Assembly: GCA_965222995.1 (NCBI GenBank)
Contig: OZ244977.1
Span: 806,001-870,000 of the forward strand
From: SB11 sp965222995
Lineage (GTDB): Bacteria; Bacteroidota; Bacteroidia; UBA8524
DNA length: 64,000 bases
Direction: 5' to 3'
In this document: piece by piece, positions 1-8,863 of the stretch
Layout of the letters: the number at the start of each line of letters is the position of its first letter
How positions within the stretch are numbered: position 1 is the first letter of the stretch
Notes under the pieces: model-generated
Seen by the model: the letters and a program-made list of their open reading frames with translations, nothing else
What the model was told of the DNA's origin: nothing
Database searches by the model: none
Program-made: the position numbers and the translations under genes

Positions 1-285
1 TCGGCAACTTCCTAAGCCCATACCCATGCCAAATTGCTTGCAGGCTTTTGCAAGATTTCTATTGATAGTTCCTGCCAGCTCAGTACCTCCGGTCATACTG
101 CTTACCCATACAGGCACATTAAGTTGCTTGCCTAAAAATACAGTAGGGAAACTTATTTCACTAGGGTGGCCTGCTAATACAGGTTCGTAATGAAAACGAT
201 TGTCTGTTTGTATTTGGGCTACTTGAGATTGAAACGCTAAATCTATATGCGCTTTTTTTCTAGCCGATGTTAATTCTTGTTCCAA
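1..285 (-). CDS. fni: Isopentenyl-diphosphate delta-isomerase type 2, N-terminal part (cut by window edge)
   Basis: The 95 visible codons match the start of the FMN-dependent type 2 IPP isomerase, which interconverts isopentenyl and dimethylallyl diphosphate for isoprenoid synthesis in the cytosol. Visible family signatures are 'RKKAHIDLA' near the N-terminus, 'VSSMTGG' and 'GMGMGLGSCR' (usually GSQR). The start is taken as TTG at 285 because an in-frame TGA lies at 298-300 and no ATG lies between. The rest of the gene, with the FMN phosphate-binding part, is outside the window. The leader carries a TAnnTTTG promoter element and a strong inverted repeat. Confidence 0.82.
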   Translation of the reverse strand, partial: MEQELTSARKKAHIDLAFQSQVAQIQTDNRFHYEPVLAGHPSEISFPTVFLGKQLNVPVWVSSMTGGTELAGTINRNLAKACKQFGMGMGLGSCR

Positions 286-303
286 ATAAAATGTTTTTCA
301 AAA

Positions 304-347
304 ATTAATAACCCTTTTGTAATCAAATAGTTTGACGGGTTATTAAT
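304..347. repeat. Inverted repeat in the leader of the IPP isomerase gene
   Basis: ATTAATAACCC (304-314) and GGGTTATTAAT (337-347) are perfect 11-base inverted repeats with a 22-base loop. Read on the minus strand, the hairpin is followed by a T-rich run and lies between the putative promoter (356-363) and the TTG start (285). It could be a leader hairpin, an attenuator or an operator. Which one is not decided by the sequence. Confidence 0.5.
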
Positions 348-355
348 AAATTACA

Positions 356-363
356 CAAAGGTA
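356..363 (-). promoter_or_regulatory. Putative -7 element of the IPP isomerase gene
   Basis: The minus strand reads TACCTTTG, an exact match to the Bacteroidota -7 consensus TAnnTTTG, about 70 bases upstream of the start. No TTG is found at the expected -33 distance, so this is a half-supported promoter. Confidence 0.35.
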
Positions 364-532
364 AGGCTTGCTGTATAAAAATTATTATTTTGGCTGATGA
401 TTAGTGCTTTTAGGATGTTAAGTGGTATTAAATAACGCTTGTAGCGATTTATACAACGACTGGCATTTACTTTTTCTTATAGGTGTGGATATACTGGTGT
501 AAGAAAAATTTTAACCACTAATTATTTTGACC

Positions 533-2119
533 ATGAACTCAATAGTAAACACACTAACAAACAAACCTATGATAACCATTAAACAAACAAAAAACACTTT
601 GAGTATTAGGCTAATGGCTCTGCTTGTGGCTTTTACTTTTACACTAACAGGCATAAAGGCACAAAATGATGCTGATATGCTTGAAAATGCTATTGGTGCT
701 GTAGTAACGGTTGCCGTTTATAAAACTGAAAAAGATAACAAGGCTCTTGGCTTTAGAGGTGAACAAGATAATTCTGATATGGCCTATGAACAAATATTAG
801 ACTTAGGAAGCAGAAGAAGCTCAGGTTCGGGTTTTGTAGTAGAGAAAAACGGAAAAAAATATGTTGTAACCAATGCCCATGTAATTGAAAATGCGTCAGA
901 CAAAGCAAAGTCTCTATATGTTTTCAGCATAGACCGCACAAAGTATGAAGTGAAGGTTGTTGGAGGAGATACTTATTTTGACTTTGCCGTGCTTGAGTTT
1001 ATAACCCCTCCCGGTAAAGAGATTGAGGCAATTAAATTTGCCAAAAAAGAACCTCGTTTAGGTGAGAAGGTATATGCCATTGGAAACCCTTTAGGTGAGT
1101 ATCCCTACACCGTTACCGACGGTATAATAAGTGCAAAAAACCGCGTACGTAACGGAATTACCGGCAAGTTTGGTTTTTTACAAACTACAGCTACAGTAAT
1201 TTGGGGTAATAGTGGGGGACCACTAGTGAACCAAGGCGGGGAAGTAGTGGGTATGAATTCTCAAATTGCATTTGCAAGCCGAGGAAAAAGCCAAATATGG
1301 CAACCACAAATAAATTTTGCTTTAGAAAATGGAATATGCGAACGTCTTTTTAATGATGTATTAACTAATGATGGATTGATACGCCGTGCTTATGTAGGTT
1401 TGCAAGTAACCCAAGCCTATGACTATGAGGAGTGGATGAGTTGGTTTGGCGGTAGTCCTTGGGTGAAACGTGATACTTTACCTGTAATTAAAAAAGTAAT
1501 TCCGGGTTCACCTGCGGCATCTGTACTAGCTAATAAAATTGGAGCACATATATATTCTATAAACGGGGTAAAGGTTAGAAACAATAGCGAAGTATTGGGG
1601 GAGCTTGAGAATATACGCCCCGGTACTACTATTAAAATGACTATTGTTACCAAAAAAGGAAAAGAGAATGTTGAAATTAAAACACAGCAAATTTCTCCCA
1701 GAAGTTTAGAAATGGTTGCTACTACTGTGCTTGAAGGTAGTAAACGATACAAATTAATTAGGAACGATAATGGTTCGGTATCTATTCGTAAGGTAACTTC
1801 AAGTAAAAATAACTCGCTAAGTAGTCAGAAAAGTGAAAGCTCAAAAAGCAATAAAAAGGTAAAGCAGATTAAAGATTTAAAGGACAATACTAACTACAGA
1901 ATTGTAAGTGCGGGTATAAAGTTAAAAAACTATACTGCTACGTACAGAGTTAAAAAACTAAGTGATTTGGGTGCTGCTCTTCGCTTAACAGGAGAGACAG
2001 GAATATTTCAACTTTTTATTTATGATGAAAGTAAAAAAGGTGGGTATAAAAAGCCTGTATCTATTACCTTTGATTTAAGCGGAAATTCTAAGGTAAGTGA
2101 AAATACTTTGTGGTATTAA
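533..2119 (+). CDS. Secreted trypsin-like serine protease with PDZ domain (HtrA/DegP-like)
   Basis: Probable exported protease of the S1C type acting in the periplasm or outside the cell. Counting from ATG 533, the catalytic triad is visible as His116 ('TNAHVI'), Asp150 ('YFDFAVLEF') and Ser227 ('GNSGGPLV'). A PDZ-like region follows at about 285-390 ('AYVGLQVTQ' to 'IKMTIVTKKGK'), then a Ser/Lys-rich linker and a C-terminal domain of about 100 residues that I do not recognise. A signal peptide ending near 'LTGIKAQ' fits better if translation starts at ATG 569. TTG 527 is also in frame. A stem-loop terminator follows directly. Confidence 0.8.
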   Translation: MNSIVNTLTNKPMITIKQTKNTLSIRLMALLVAFTFTLTGIKAQNDADMLENAIGAVVTVAVYKTEKDNKALGFRGEQDNSDMAYEQILDLGSRRSSGSGFVVEKNGKKYVVTNAHVIENASDKAKSLYVFSIDRTKYEVKVVGGDTYFDFAVLEFITPPGKEIEAIKFAKKEPRLGEKVYAIGNPLGEYPYTVTDGIISAKNRVRNGITGKFGFLQTTATVIWGNSGGPLVNQGGEVVGMNSQIAFASRGKSQIWQPQINFALENGICERLFNDVLTNDGLIRRAYVGLQVTQAYDYEEWMSWFGGSPWVKRDTLPVIKKVIPGSPAASVLANKIGAHIYSINGVKVRNNSEVLGELENIRPGTTIKMTIVTKKGKENVEIKTQQISPRSLEMVATTVLEGSKRYKLIRNDNGSVSIRKVTSSKNNSLSSQKSESSKSNKKVKQIKDLKDNTNYRIVSAGIKLKNYTATYRVKKLSDLGAALRLTGETGIFQLFIYDESKKGGYKKPVSITFDLSGNSKVSENTLWY

Positions 2120-2149
2120 ACTGCCAAAAGAAATTGAGCCTATGATATA

Positions 2150-2176
2150 AGCCCTGCTTTTGCGGGGCTTTTTTTA
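2150..2176 (+). terminator. Intrinsic terminator after the HtrA-like gene
   Basis: AGCCCTGC (2150-2157) pairs with GCGGGGCT (2162-2169), with one G-T pair and loop TTTT, followed by a run of T. It overlaps the 3' end of the convergent gldD gene. Confidence 0.85.
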
Positions 2177-2752
2177 TTTCCAGTTTAGTGTTTGTAGCAT
2201 TCTATCAATATCTTTTAATAAAAATGCTTTAACAGGAGCAATAGAATCTATATTGGTTCTATGATTAAAATAGAAACCACCGTCTATAAAATGTTGCTTT
2301 TTATCAGTAGCATAAAAGCGAAATGATGTTGCTGTTTCACCCTCTAAACTATATGTGGTTATATACATATTATTAGCAGTATCATCCATAAATAGCGGAG
2401 TAATATCTTGTGCCTTTATAGTATGCTCATAAGCATATTTACGGCTTTGTTCTTCCAGTTCCGTTAGCTTAGCCTCATCACCACTAAAGTTTTTGTATGT
2501 AAGATGAAAAGTAGCTTTAAAAGGCAGGTAGCGGATATTTAACCAACAAGGTTCTGTATTTCTGCTAGAATCAGAGAATACCCCTGCATATACAGGATAA
2601 TCAAATGTAAAGGGACAGTTTGTATCGTATTTTACATATTCTTTTTTAGGAAAATCTATACGGTGATAGCCTTTTCGTTTGGGTGTATATTCTTCTTTAC
2701 AAGCCCCTAGAAGCAGTAATAAAACGGAAAAACTAATTAAAACGATACGCAT
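2174..2752 (-). CDS. gldD: Gliding motility lipoprotein GldD
   Basis: This 192-residue lipoprotein has a lipobox 'LLLLGAC' with lipidated Cys18. It continues with the family pattern 'YHRIDFPKKEY' and 'CPFTFDYP'. GldD is required for gliding and type IX secretion in flavobacteria, probably as an envelope accessory protein, though its biochemical role is unknown. It is the last gene of the minus-strand run mutY-ssb-gldE-gldD, an order widely conserved in Bacteroidota, and starts 47 bases after gldE. Confidence 0.9.
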   Translation of the reverse strand: MRIVLISFSVLLLLLGACKEEYTPKRKGYHRIDFPKKEYVKYDTNCPFTFDYPVYAGVFSDSSRNTEPCWLNIRYLPFKATFHLTYKNFSGDEAKLTELEEQSRKYAYEHTIKAQDITPLFMDDTANNMYITTYSLEGETATSFRFYATDKKQHFIDGGFYFNHRTNIDSIAPVKAFLLKDIDRMLQTLNWK

Positions 2753-2799
2753 AACTACAATGATAACGCTAAAAATTATACATGAAATATGATTGCAGT

Positions 2800-4167
2800 T
2801 TATTCTTCGTCACTTTCAGTAAGTGGTGTAAAAGAAACCTTAACTCTTTTAATTCTCCTTTTATCTGCAGACTCTATTAAGAAATCAAAGTCTTTATATG
2901 ATAATCGGGCACCTATATTGGGTATTTTTCCTGCAATTTCAAGCAACAAGCCTGAAAGTGAGTCTGAATCACCCCTAATTTCATCAAAAGTAGAAGTATC
3001 TAAATCCATTAGGCGGCACATATCATTTATTAATACTTTGCCTTCAAACACATAGGTGGTATCGTCAAGTTTGCTGTAGTTAGTTTCATCTACATCAAAT
3101 TCATCGTTTATTTCACCAAAAATCTCTTCCATCACATCTTCCATAGTTACTATGCCTGATGTACCCCCATATTCGTCAACCACAATGGCCATGTGCATGC
3201 GTTTTTCTTTAAAATCTTTTAGCAGGTCGTCAATTTTTTTGGTTTCAGGTACAAAAAACGGGTCTCTTAAAAGTTGCTGCCAGCTAAAGTTATCATCTTG
3301 GTTTAGATGTGGTAAAAGGTCTTTAATGCTTAATATACCTACTACCTTATCAAAGTTATCTTCATATATGGGGATGCGTGAGTAGCCGAACTCATTTACC
3401 TTTTTCATTAACTCGGTAAAGCTTGTAGTTTGGTCAAATGCAACCACATCTAAACGGGGTTTCATTATTTGTTTTACTGAGATGTTTCCAAAGTTTACTA
3501 TCCCACGTAGTATATCTTTTTCCTCATCACTGCTTTTCTCGTTAGTAGTTAAGTCAATTGCCTGGTTTAATTCTTCTACCGAAAGAATATGCCCTTTTTT
3601 AGTAATACGCTTATCAATTATGGTTGTAGATTGTTCCAGCCATTTAACCAGGTACTTTAACGGAAAACTATGGCTTAGGAAGTATAACGGTTGTGCCATT
3701 ATGCGTGCTATGCGTAAATTATTGGCTATGGCATATACTTTAGGCATTATCTCACCAAAAACCAGTAGAAGAAAAGTTACTAAAACAACCTGAATAGTGA
3801 ATCCCAGTATTTGATATTCAGAAAAATCAAACAAAAGGCTAAATATTATGGATGATATTAATACAATAGCTACGTTCACAAAATTGTTGGCAATAAGTAT
3901 AGTTGCCAATAGTTTCTTGTGGTGAGCTATGAAGTATAAGATTGTTTCAGAAGCTTTGTCTTTATTCTCTTCCAATTCTTCTAAAGTTTTTTGTGAAAGA
4001 GAGAAAAAAGCATTTTCAGAACCTGAAAATAACGCAGAACATACTATAAGAATGAGTATGGACAATATTGCAACGGCAATACTCAACCAATCACCAAAAT
4101 CAAGATTAGGCTTAATTATTTGTAATAATATGTGTGATAGTATCTGCGTTCGTTCCGGTATGTCCAC
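2800..4167 (-). CDS. gldE: Gliding motility-associated protein GldE (CorC/CNNM-type transporter family)
   Basis: This 455-residue membrane protein has an N-terminal DUF21/CNNM region with about four hydrophobic segments between residues 25 and 145 (first 'IAVAILSILILIVCSALF'). A CBS pair follows at about 230-350 ('MKPRLDVVAF', 'VVDEYGGTSGIVTMEDVMEE'), then a CorC_HlyC domain at about 360-445. In gliding Bacteroidota it supports GldD, and the family is linked to cation transport. The start is GTG at 4167, since no ATG occurs near the N-terminus. It begins 16 bases after ssb, consistent with cotranscription. Confidence 0.88.
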   Translation of the reverse strand: MDIPERTQILSHILLQIIKPNLDFGDWLSIAVAILSILILIVCSALFSGSENAFFSLSQKTLEELEENKDKASETILYFIAHHKKLLATILIANNFVNVAIVLISSIIFSLLFDFSEYQILGFTIQVVLVTFLLLVFGEIMPKVYAIANNLRIARIMAQPLYFLSHSFPLKYLVKWLEQSTTIIDKRITKKGHILSVEELNQAIDLTTNEKSSDEEKDILRGIVNFGNISVKQIMKPRLDVVAFDQTTSFTELMKKVNEFGYSRIPIYEDNFDKVVGILSIKDLLPHLNQDDNFSWQQLLRDPFFVPETKKIDDLLKDFKEKRMHMAIVVDEYGGTSGIVTMEDVMEEIFGEINDEFDVDETNYSKLDDTTYVFEGKVLINDMCRLMDLDTSTFDEIRGDSDSLSGLLLEIAGKIPNIGARLSYKDFDFLIESADKRRIKRVKVSFTPLTESDEE

Positions 4168-4183
4168 GTTAGTCTGGATTTAA

Positions 4184-4675
4184 TTAAAACGGAAGGTCGT
4201 CATCAGGCAGTGGTTCAGGGGCCGGTGTTGGCTCATTTGCAGGGGCATTGTTATTGGCATTTGAGTTATTGGTACTGCCGCTGTTGCCTGCATTATCGTT
4301 ATTTCTGCTATACGAACTGCCGCCATCGTTATTATCTCCTCCGCTACTGCTTCCCAAAAAGTTCATTGCAGTTGCTCTAACAAATTTGCTTTGGCGTTCC
4401 TGGTTTGTTTCACGGTCAGTCCATTTATTAGTGCGGATTTTACCTTCTATATATAGTAATTTACCTTTCTTCACATACTTTTCTGCCAGTTTAGCCAAGT
4501 CGTCCCACATTTCTATATTGTGCCATTCAGTTTGGTCTACCACGTTACCGTTTCTATCTCTGTATGATTCATTTGTGGCAATAGCCAGTTTTGCAACTAC
4601 TTTATTATTATCTAAATATTTTACTTCAGGGTCTCTACCTACGTTTCCTACTAAGATTACTTTATTTACTGACAT
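4184..4675 (-). CDS. ssb: Single-stranded DNA-binding protein
   Basis: The OB-fold spans residues 1 to about 105 ('MSVNKVILVGNVGRDPEV', 'QTEWHNIEMWDDLA', 'YIEGKIRTNKW'). A disordered Asn/Gly/Ser/Pro tail and the acidic tip 'DDDLPF' follow, the tip being the docking site for repair and replication proteins. At 163 residues it is of typical length. It protects single-stranded DNA in replication, recombination and repair. It sits 12 bases after mutY, so the run joins DNA repair to gliding genes, as is usual in this phylum. Confidence 0.95.
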   Translation of the reverse strand: MSVNKVILVGNVGRDPEVKYLDNNKVVAKLAIATNESYRDRNGNVVDQTEWHNIEMWDDLAKLAEKYVKKGKLLYIEGKIRTNKWTDRETNQERQSKFVRATAMNFLGSSSGGDNNDGGSSYSRNNDNAGNSGSTNNSNANNNAPANEPTPAPEPLPDDDLPF

Positions 4676-4687
4676 TGTTATGTATTA

Positions 4688-5755
4688 CTAGTTTTCCAAT
4701 TTCTCGAGATATTCAAGAATAAACCTTTCGGTTAATCGTGATACCCCATATTGATGCAAAGTATCAACTTTTATCTCAAATATACGCGAATTATTTATCA
4801 AAAAATTGTCAGTAACTCCTATGTGCCAAAAGGTTGTTAGTATATCTCTGTGCGAAAGTTTATGTGTTACTTTAAAGGCTTTGCGTATAAATTTAATGTC
4901 TTGCTTTTGTGTTATTATCTCAAAACTATCCAAGTTGGCTAAAGTTGTTTTCAGGCTTATTTCTTCATTAATTTCTATAAGCGGGAACTCGTATAATCCT
5001 TCCCAAATATCACCTTTGGTGCGTTGTTGAAGAAAAGTTGAGCCTAATTTATCAAAAAACAAATAGTTGAAGTATCGCTTCTTTACTTTTGTCTTGTTTG
5101 CCTTTACGGGTAGTTGTTGTACTGTGTTGTTTGCATAAGCCTTGCAACTGTTAGCAAAAATGCAGTTAGTACAATCAGGATTTTTGGGTGTACAATACAA
5201 TGCCCCAAACTCCATCATAGCTTGGTTAAATGTAGCTGGCTGTTTTGATGGAATTAACTCATTTGCTAGGTCAAAAAACAATTTTTGTCCTTTACCTGTG
5301 TCAATAGGTTCCTCAATACCAAAATAACGTGCTAATACCCTATACACATTACCGTCTACCACAGCCACTGCTTCATTAAAAGCGATTGATGCTATTGCTG
5401 CTGCTGTGTATTTACCTACACCTTTCAGTTTTAGTATTTCTGAATACGAATTTGGGAATTGACCGTTGTAATCGCTCACAATAGTTTGTGCAGCAGTATG
5501 CATATTTCTGGCTCGGCTATAATAGCCCAAACCTTGCCAAAGTTTTAAAATTTCATCTTGGGGGGCTTTAGCCAAGTTATCCACTGTAGGGTAATGCTCT
5601 ATAAATTTATTATAGTATGGCATCCCTTGAGCTACTCTGGTTTGTTGAAGAATAATTTCTGAGAGCCAAACTTTATATGCATCGATAGTGTTTCTCCAGG
5701 GTAAATTGCGTTTATTTTGGCTATACCAGCCTATTATTTCTTTACTAAAATTCAT
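4688..5755 (-). CDS. mutY: A/G-specific adenine DNA glycosylase
   Basis: Removes adenine mispaired with 8-oxoguanine. The 355 residues show the helix-hairpin-helix 'LKGVGKYTAAAIAS' and the catalytic region 'ILQQTRVAQGMPYYNKF' with 'AVVDGNVYRVLAR' (catalytic Asp). The iron-sulfur cluster motif is C-x6-C-x2-C-x5-C in 'YCTPKNPDCTNCIFANSCKA'. A NUDIX-like C-terminal domain follows for 8-oxoG recognition. It is the first gene of the run leading to ssb, gldE and gldD. It is transcribed divergently from the IHF-like gene. Confidence 0.95.
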   Translation of the reverse strand: MNFSKEIIGWYSQNKRNLPWRNTIDAYKVWLSEIILQQTRVAQGMPYYNKFIEHYPTVDNLAKAPQDEILKLWQGLGYYSRARNMHTAAQTIVSDYNGQFPNSYSEILKLKGVGKYTAAAIASIAFNEAVAVVDGNVYRVLARYFGIEEPIDTGKGQKLFFDLANELIPSKQPATFNQAMMEFGALYCTPKNPDCTNCIFANSCKAYANNTVQQLPVKANKTKVKKRYFNYLFFDKLGSTFLQQRTKGDIWEGLYEFPLIEINEEISLKTTLANLDSFEIITQKQDIKFIRKAFKVTHKLSHRDILTTFWHIGVTDNFLINNSRIFEIKVDTLHQYGVSRLTERFILEYLEKLEN

Positions 5756-5845
5756 TTTTTTATTTGTGTTAAAAACAATATTTAACTACAAACGTTTTTC
5801 AATTTAATTGATGCCTGTGGTAATCAGGTATTTATCAAATAATAT

Positions 5846-5853
5846 TACCTTTG
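5846..5853 (+). promoter_or_regulatory. Putative -7 element for the IHF-like gene
   Basis: TACCTTTG matches TAnnTTTG exactly, 25 bases before the ATG at 5878. No TTG was found 17-23 bases upstream, so support is partial. Confidence 0.4.
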
Positions 5854-5877
5854 CACTCTTTTTTATAATTAAGGTGC

Positions 5878-6225
5878 ATGAATACAAATAAAGAACATAA
5901 AAAACCATTGTCAATGACAAAAGCAGAAGTAATTAACGAGATTGTAAACAAAACAGGAATAGGTAAGGCTGAAGTTCAGCAAACTATTGAGACCTTTTTT
6001 AAGGTGATGAAGAACTCTATGGTAGAGGGAAAGAATGTTTATTTTAGAGGCTTTGGTAGTTTTATATTGAAAAAACGAGCAAAAAAAGTAGCACGTAATA
6101 TTTCAAAAAACACCGCTATAGTAATTGATGAGCACTATGTGCCAAAGTTTAAACCCGCTAAAACTTTTGTTGATAAAGTAAAGAAAAGTGATGCGGTAAA
6201 ATCTTTACTTCCCGACGGAAAGTAA
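5878..6225 (+). CDS. HU/IHF-family DNA-binding protein
   Basis: A nucleoid-associated DNA-bending protein. The core runs from 'MTKAEVINEIVNKTGIGK' through the beta-arm 'VYFRGFGSFILKKRAKK' to 'PKFKPAKTFVDKVK'. Typical members begin at MTKA, here ATG 5914. The ATG at 5878 adds 12 residues and is closer to the promoter element. Either start is possible. The neighbourhood of mutY on one side and a TPR protein plus RNase G on the other is common in Bacteroidota, and the protein resembles the IHF-like paralogue found there rather than a canonical HU. Confidence 0.92.
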   Translation: MNTNKEHKKPLSMTKAEVINEIVNKTGIGKAEVQQTIETFFKVMKNSMVEGKNVYFRGFGSFILKKRAKKVARNISKNTAIVIDEHYVPKFKPAKTFVDKVKKSDAVKSLLPDGK

Positions 6226-6294
6226 ATCACAGTTATAGTTTTGTCTAAACCTGCAACTGTTGTTTCTTTGTAATCTTTTTTAAACAGAATTAGA

Positions 6295-7125
6295 TTGAAA
6301 GAAAAATATATAGTTGCAGGTTTATTACTTGTGTCTTGTGCAGCTTTGGTGGTACTGCTTGCAAGCCAAGGCTTTAATACTGCAACCAAAGCTCTTACTG
6401 AAAAGGAGACCACAGCAAAATTTACTGATGATTTTGTTTCAATAATTAGCAAGGCAAAAGAAAACTTGTCAGACTTTGAGCAAGCTTATACCTCAGAGCA
6501 AGACCAATTTGCTGCTGATAAAGATACATCTATTGCATTTCCTGCAACCCATATTTTAATACATTTTTGGGATTCTCTTCAACGGTATGACATCTCAGGC
6601 TTTTATTATAAAACACTTTATAATAAAACAGGTAGCGAGTTTGATTTAATGAATGCTTCGCAGCGTTTTTTTGAACAAGCCAGATTTGTGGCTGATAGTA
6701 GTGCAAAACAATTTTACCTTAAAGAAGCAAAACAAGGTTTTGATGAGGTTTTGGCAGCAAATCCAAAAAACTTAGATGCTAAAGTAGGGAAAGCCTTGTG
6801 TATTGTTGAAGATAGAAGCCAAGTAATGTTGGGAGTGCCACTTCTAAAAGAAGTTATTGCTGAGGATAGTACTAGCATACAAGCTTGGTATAGCTTAGGC
6901 TCACTTCAAATAGAATCAGGACAGTTGGGAAAAGCGTTGAAAAGTTTTGAAAAGTTAGTATCTTTGCAGCCCTTTAATGGTGAGTTTTATTACTATCTAG
7001 CTGATATTCAGCAAAGAATGGGAAATACTACGCAAGCCATTTTAAATTACGAAAAAGCAAAAATGCTTGCTCCCAATCAGGAGACTAAGCAAGCTATTGA
7101 CGATATATTAAAAGGAATTAAATAA
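6295..7125 (+). CDS. Tetratricopeptide repeat protein with N-terminal signal or anchor
   Basis: This 276-residue protein has an N-terminal hydrophobic segment 'YIVAGLLLVSCAALVVLLA' (signal or single membrane anchor) and TPR units at about 150-275. Examples are 'AWYSLGSLQIESGQLGKALKSF' in part and 'GEFYYYLADIQQRMGNTTQA'. TPRs mediate protein-protein contacts, and no enzymatic domain is seen. The start is TTG at 6295 and no ATG precedes the hydrophobic segment. It lies between the IHF-like gene and a small basic protein gene, and is probably co-transcribed with the RNase G gene downstream. Confidence 0.8.
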   Translation: MKEKYIVAGLLLVSCAALVVLLASQGFNTATKALTEKETTAKFTDDFVSIISKAKENLSDFEQAYTSEQDQFAADKDTSIAFPATHILIHFWDSLQRYDISGFYYKTLYNKTGSEFDLMNASQRFFEQARFVADSSAKQFYLKEAKQGFDEVLAANPKNLDAKVGKALCIVEDRSQVMLGVPLLKEVIAEDSTSIQAWYSLGSLQIESGQLGKALKSFEKLVSLQPFNGEFYYYLADIQQRMGNTTQAILNYEKAKMLAPNQETKQAIDDILKGIK

Positions 7126-7152
7126 GTTTTAACCTTAAAAGATTTTATTATT

Positions 7153-7242
7153 ATGCCAAGCGGTAAAAAAAGAAAAAGACATAAGATAGCAACGCACAAG
7201 CGTAAAAAAAGACTAAGAAAAAACAGACATAAGAAAAAATAG
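7153..7242 (+). CDS. 29-residue highly basic protein, bS22/mS38 (AURKAIP1/COX24)-like, probable ribosomal protein
   Basis: An ATG at 7153 opens 29 codons ending TAG at 7240-7242. The product starts 'MPSGKKRKRHKIATHKRKKR' and ends 'KNRHKKK'; more than half of its residues are Lys or Arg, with several His. Small proteins of this kind are conserved across Bacteroidota just before RNase G and carry the AURKAIP1/COX24 signature. Related proteins are mitoribosomal mS38 and mycobacterial bS22 at the decoding site of the small subunit. I recognise the family from memory, and a ribosomal role here is inferred. It lies 27 bases after the TPR gene. Confidence 0.75.
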   Translation: MPSGKKRKRHKIATHKRKKRLRKNRHKKK

Positions 7243-7312
7243 TCTTATTTCTCTACAACTATTCTCCTTTAGGTAGCTGCGAAGCTTTTTATTCCATTAA
7301 ACTTCAGTAAAA

Positions 7313-8863
7313 TTGGCAAATGAACTTGTCGTAAATGCTACAGCTAAGGGCTTATATATTGCTCTGCTCCGAGATAAAAAATTAGTAGAACTTCATCAGG
7401 AAAAAGGCAGCGACCAATTTTCAGTAGGTGATATTTACTTGGGGCAAATACGCAAGATAATGCCCGGGCTTAACGCCACATTTGTAAATGTTGGGTATGA
7501 GAAAGATGCGTTTTTACATTACCTGGATTTAGGGCCTCAAGTTCGTTCGCTGATAAAGTTTGTACGTTTTGCACAACAAGGAAGTATAAAAAAAGGCGAC
7601 TTAAAGAACTTTAAGCCTGAAAAAGACATTGTTAAAACAGGCAAAATTACCCAAGTGTTTCAGCGTGGGCAAAATGCTCTGGTACAAGTAGTAAAGGAGC
7701 CCATATCTACTAAAGGTCCCCGTATTAGTTCAGAAATTTCATTGGCAGGTCGCTATATGGTTTTAGTACCGTTTAGCAATCAAATTTCGGTATCGAAAAA
7801 GATAAAATCATTTGAGGAGCGGTCTCGATTAAAAAATCTTGCAGGAAGTATTAAGCCATCAGGTTTTGGTGTTATTATCCGTACTGTGGCAGAGGGTGCT
7901 TCGGCGGCAGAGTTACATAAAGACTTGCTTGAGCTGACTAGCCGGTGGGATGAGATAACCAAAAACTTAAATAAAGCCACACCCCCGATACGTATTTTGG
8001 GTGAGATGAATAAAACATCTTCACTATTACGTGATTTACTTAATGAGAGTTTTACCAGTATTATAGTAAACAGCCCTTCTATTTACGAAGAGGTGAAAAG
8101 CTATGTAGGACAAATTTCTCCTGATATGGAGAAAATAGTGAAGCTACATAGCATTAAGGTGCCCATTTTTGAGCACTATGGGGTAGATAAGCAAATAAAA
8201 TTATCGTTTGGTAAAACTGTATCATTTCAGGGAGGTTCATACCTTATTATAGAGCATACCGAAGCACTGCATGTTATTGATGTAAATAGCGGAGGGAAAA
8301 CTGATAATGAATCTAACCAAGAAGAAAATGCCTTAAAAACTAATCTTGAGGCTGCTGCTGAGATTGCACGGCAATTGCGTTTGCGTGATATGGGCGGGAT
8401 AATTGTGGTTGATTTTATAGACCAGAAATCAGCCGCTAATAAACGAACGGTTTATGAAAGACTGAAAGAGGAAATGAAAAGTGACCGTGCACGCCATAAT
8501 ATTTTGCCAATGAGCAAATTTGGGTTAATACAAATAACCCGCCAGCGTGTACGACCCGAGTTGAATGTTGAAACACAAGAGCAATGCCCTATGTGTAAAG
8601 GAACGGGAGAGGCAGGACCTAGCATTGTAATTTCTGATGAAATAGAGCAAAAGCTAGCCTACTTGGTTAAAAACGTTAATCTTAAAAATATAACACTGGT
8701 TGCTCATCCTTATATAGCAGCTTATGTATTACGAGGTTTCCCATCCATAAGAACCAAATGGTTTTTCCAGTATAAGCGCTGGGTAAAAGTTACTGAAGAC
8801 CCTACATTCCATTTTGGCGAATATCATTTTCTAAATGCAGTAGGTGAAGAAATTGTACTGTAA
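7313..8863 (+). CDS. rng: Ribonuclease E/G family endoribonuclease
   Basis: This 516-residue RNase G-type enzyme processes rRNA precursors and mRNA. It has an S1-type RNA-binding domain at about 35-125 ('GDIYLGQIRKIMPGLNATFV'). The catalytic domain carries the Mg-binding aspartates Asp323 ('HVIDVNSGG') and Asp367 ('GIIVVDFID'). The zinc-link 'CPMCKGTGE' has Cys425 and Cys428. It lacks the long C-terminal scaffold of RNase E. The start is TTG 7313, as no ATG is available upstream of the conserved 'ANELVVNATAKG'. The stop region forms a hairpin with the end of the convergent gene. Confidence 0.92.
   Translation: MANELVVNATAKGLYIALLRDKKLVELHQEKGSDQFSVGDIYLGQIRKIMPGLNATFVNVGYEKDAFLHYLDLGPQVRSLIKFVRFAQQGSIKKGDLKNFKPEKDIVKTGKITQVFQRGQNALVQVVKEPISTKGPRISSEISLAGRYMVLVPFSNQISVSKKIKSFEERSRLKNLAGSIKPSGFGVIIRTVAEGASAAELHKDLLELTSRWDEITKNLNKATPPIRILGEMNKTSSLLRDLLNESFTSIIVNSPSIYEEVKSYVGQISPDMEKIVKLHSIKVPIFEHYGVDKQIKLSFGKTVSFQGGSYLIIEHTEALHVIDVNSGGKTDNESNQEENALKTNLEAAAEIARQLRLRDMGGIIVVDFIDQKSAANKRTVYERLKEEMKSDRARHNILPMSKFGLIQITRQRVRPELNVETQEQCPMCKGTGEAGPSIVISDEIEQKLAYLVKNVNLKNITLVAHPYIAAYVLRGFPSIRTKWFFQYKRWVKVTEDPTFHFGEYHFLNAVGEEIVL

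Noticed and set aside
4248..4691. Plus-strand open frame across ssb
   Set aside because: Antisense to a clear ssb gene; the Leu/Ser-rich product is typical of reverse frames.
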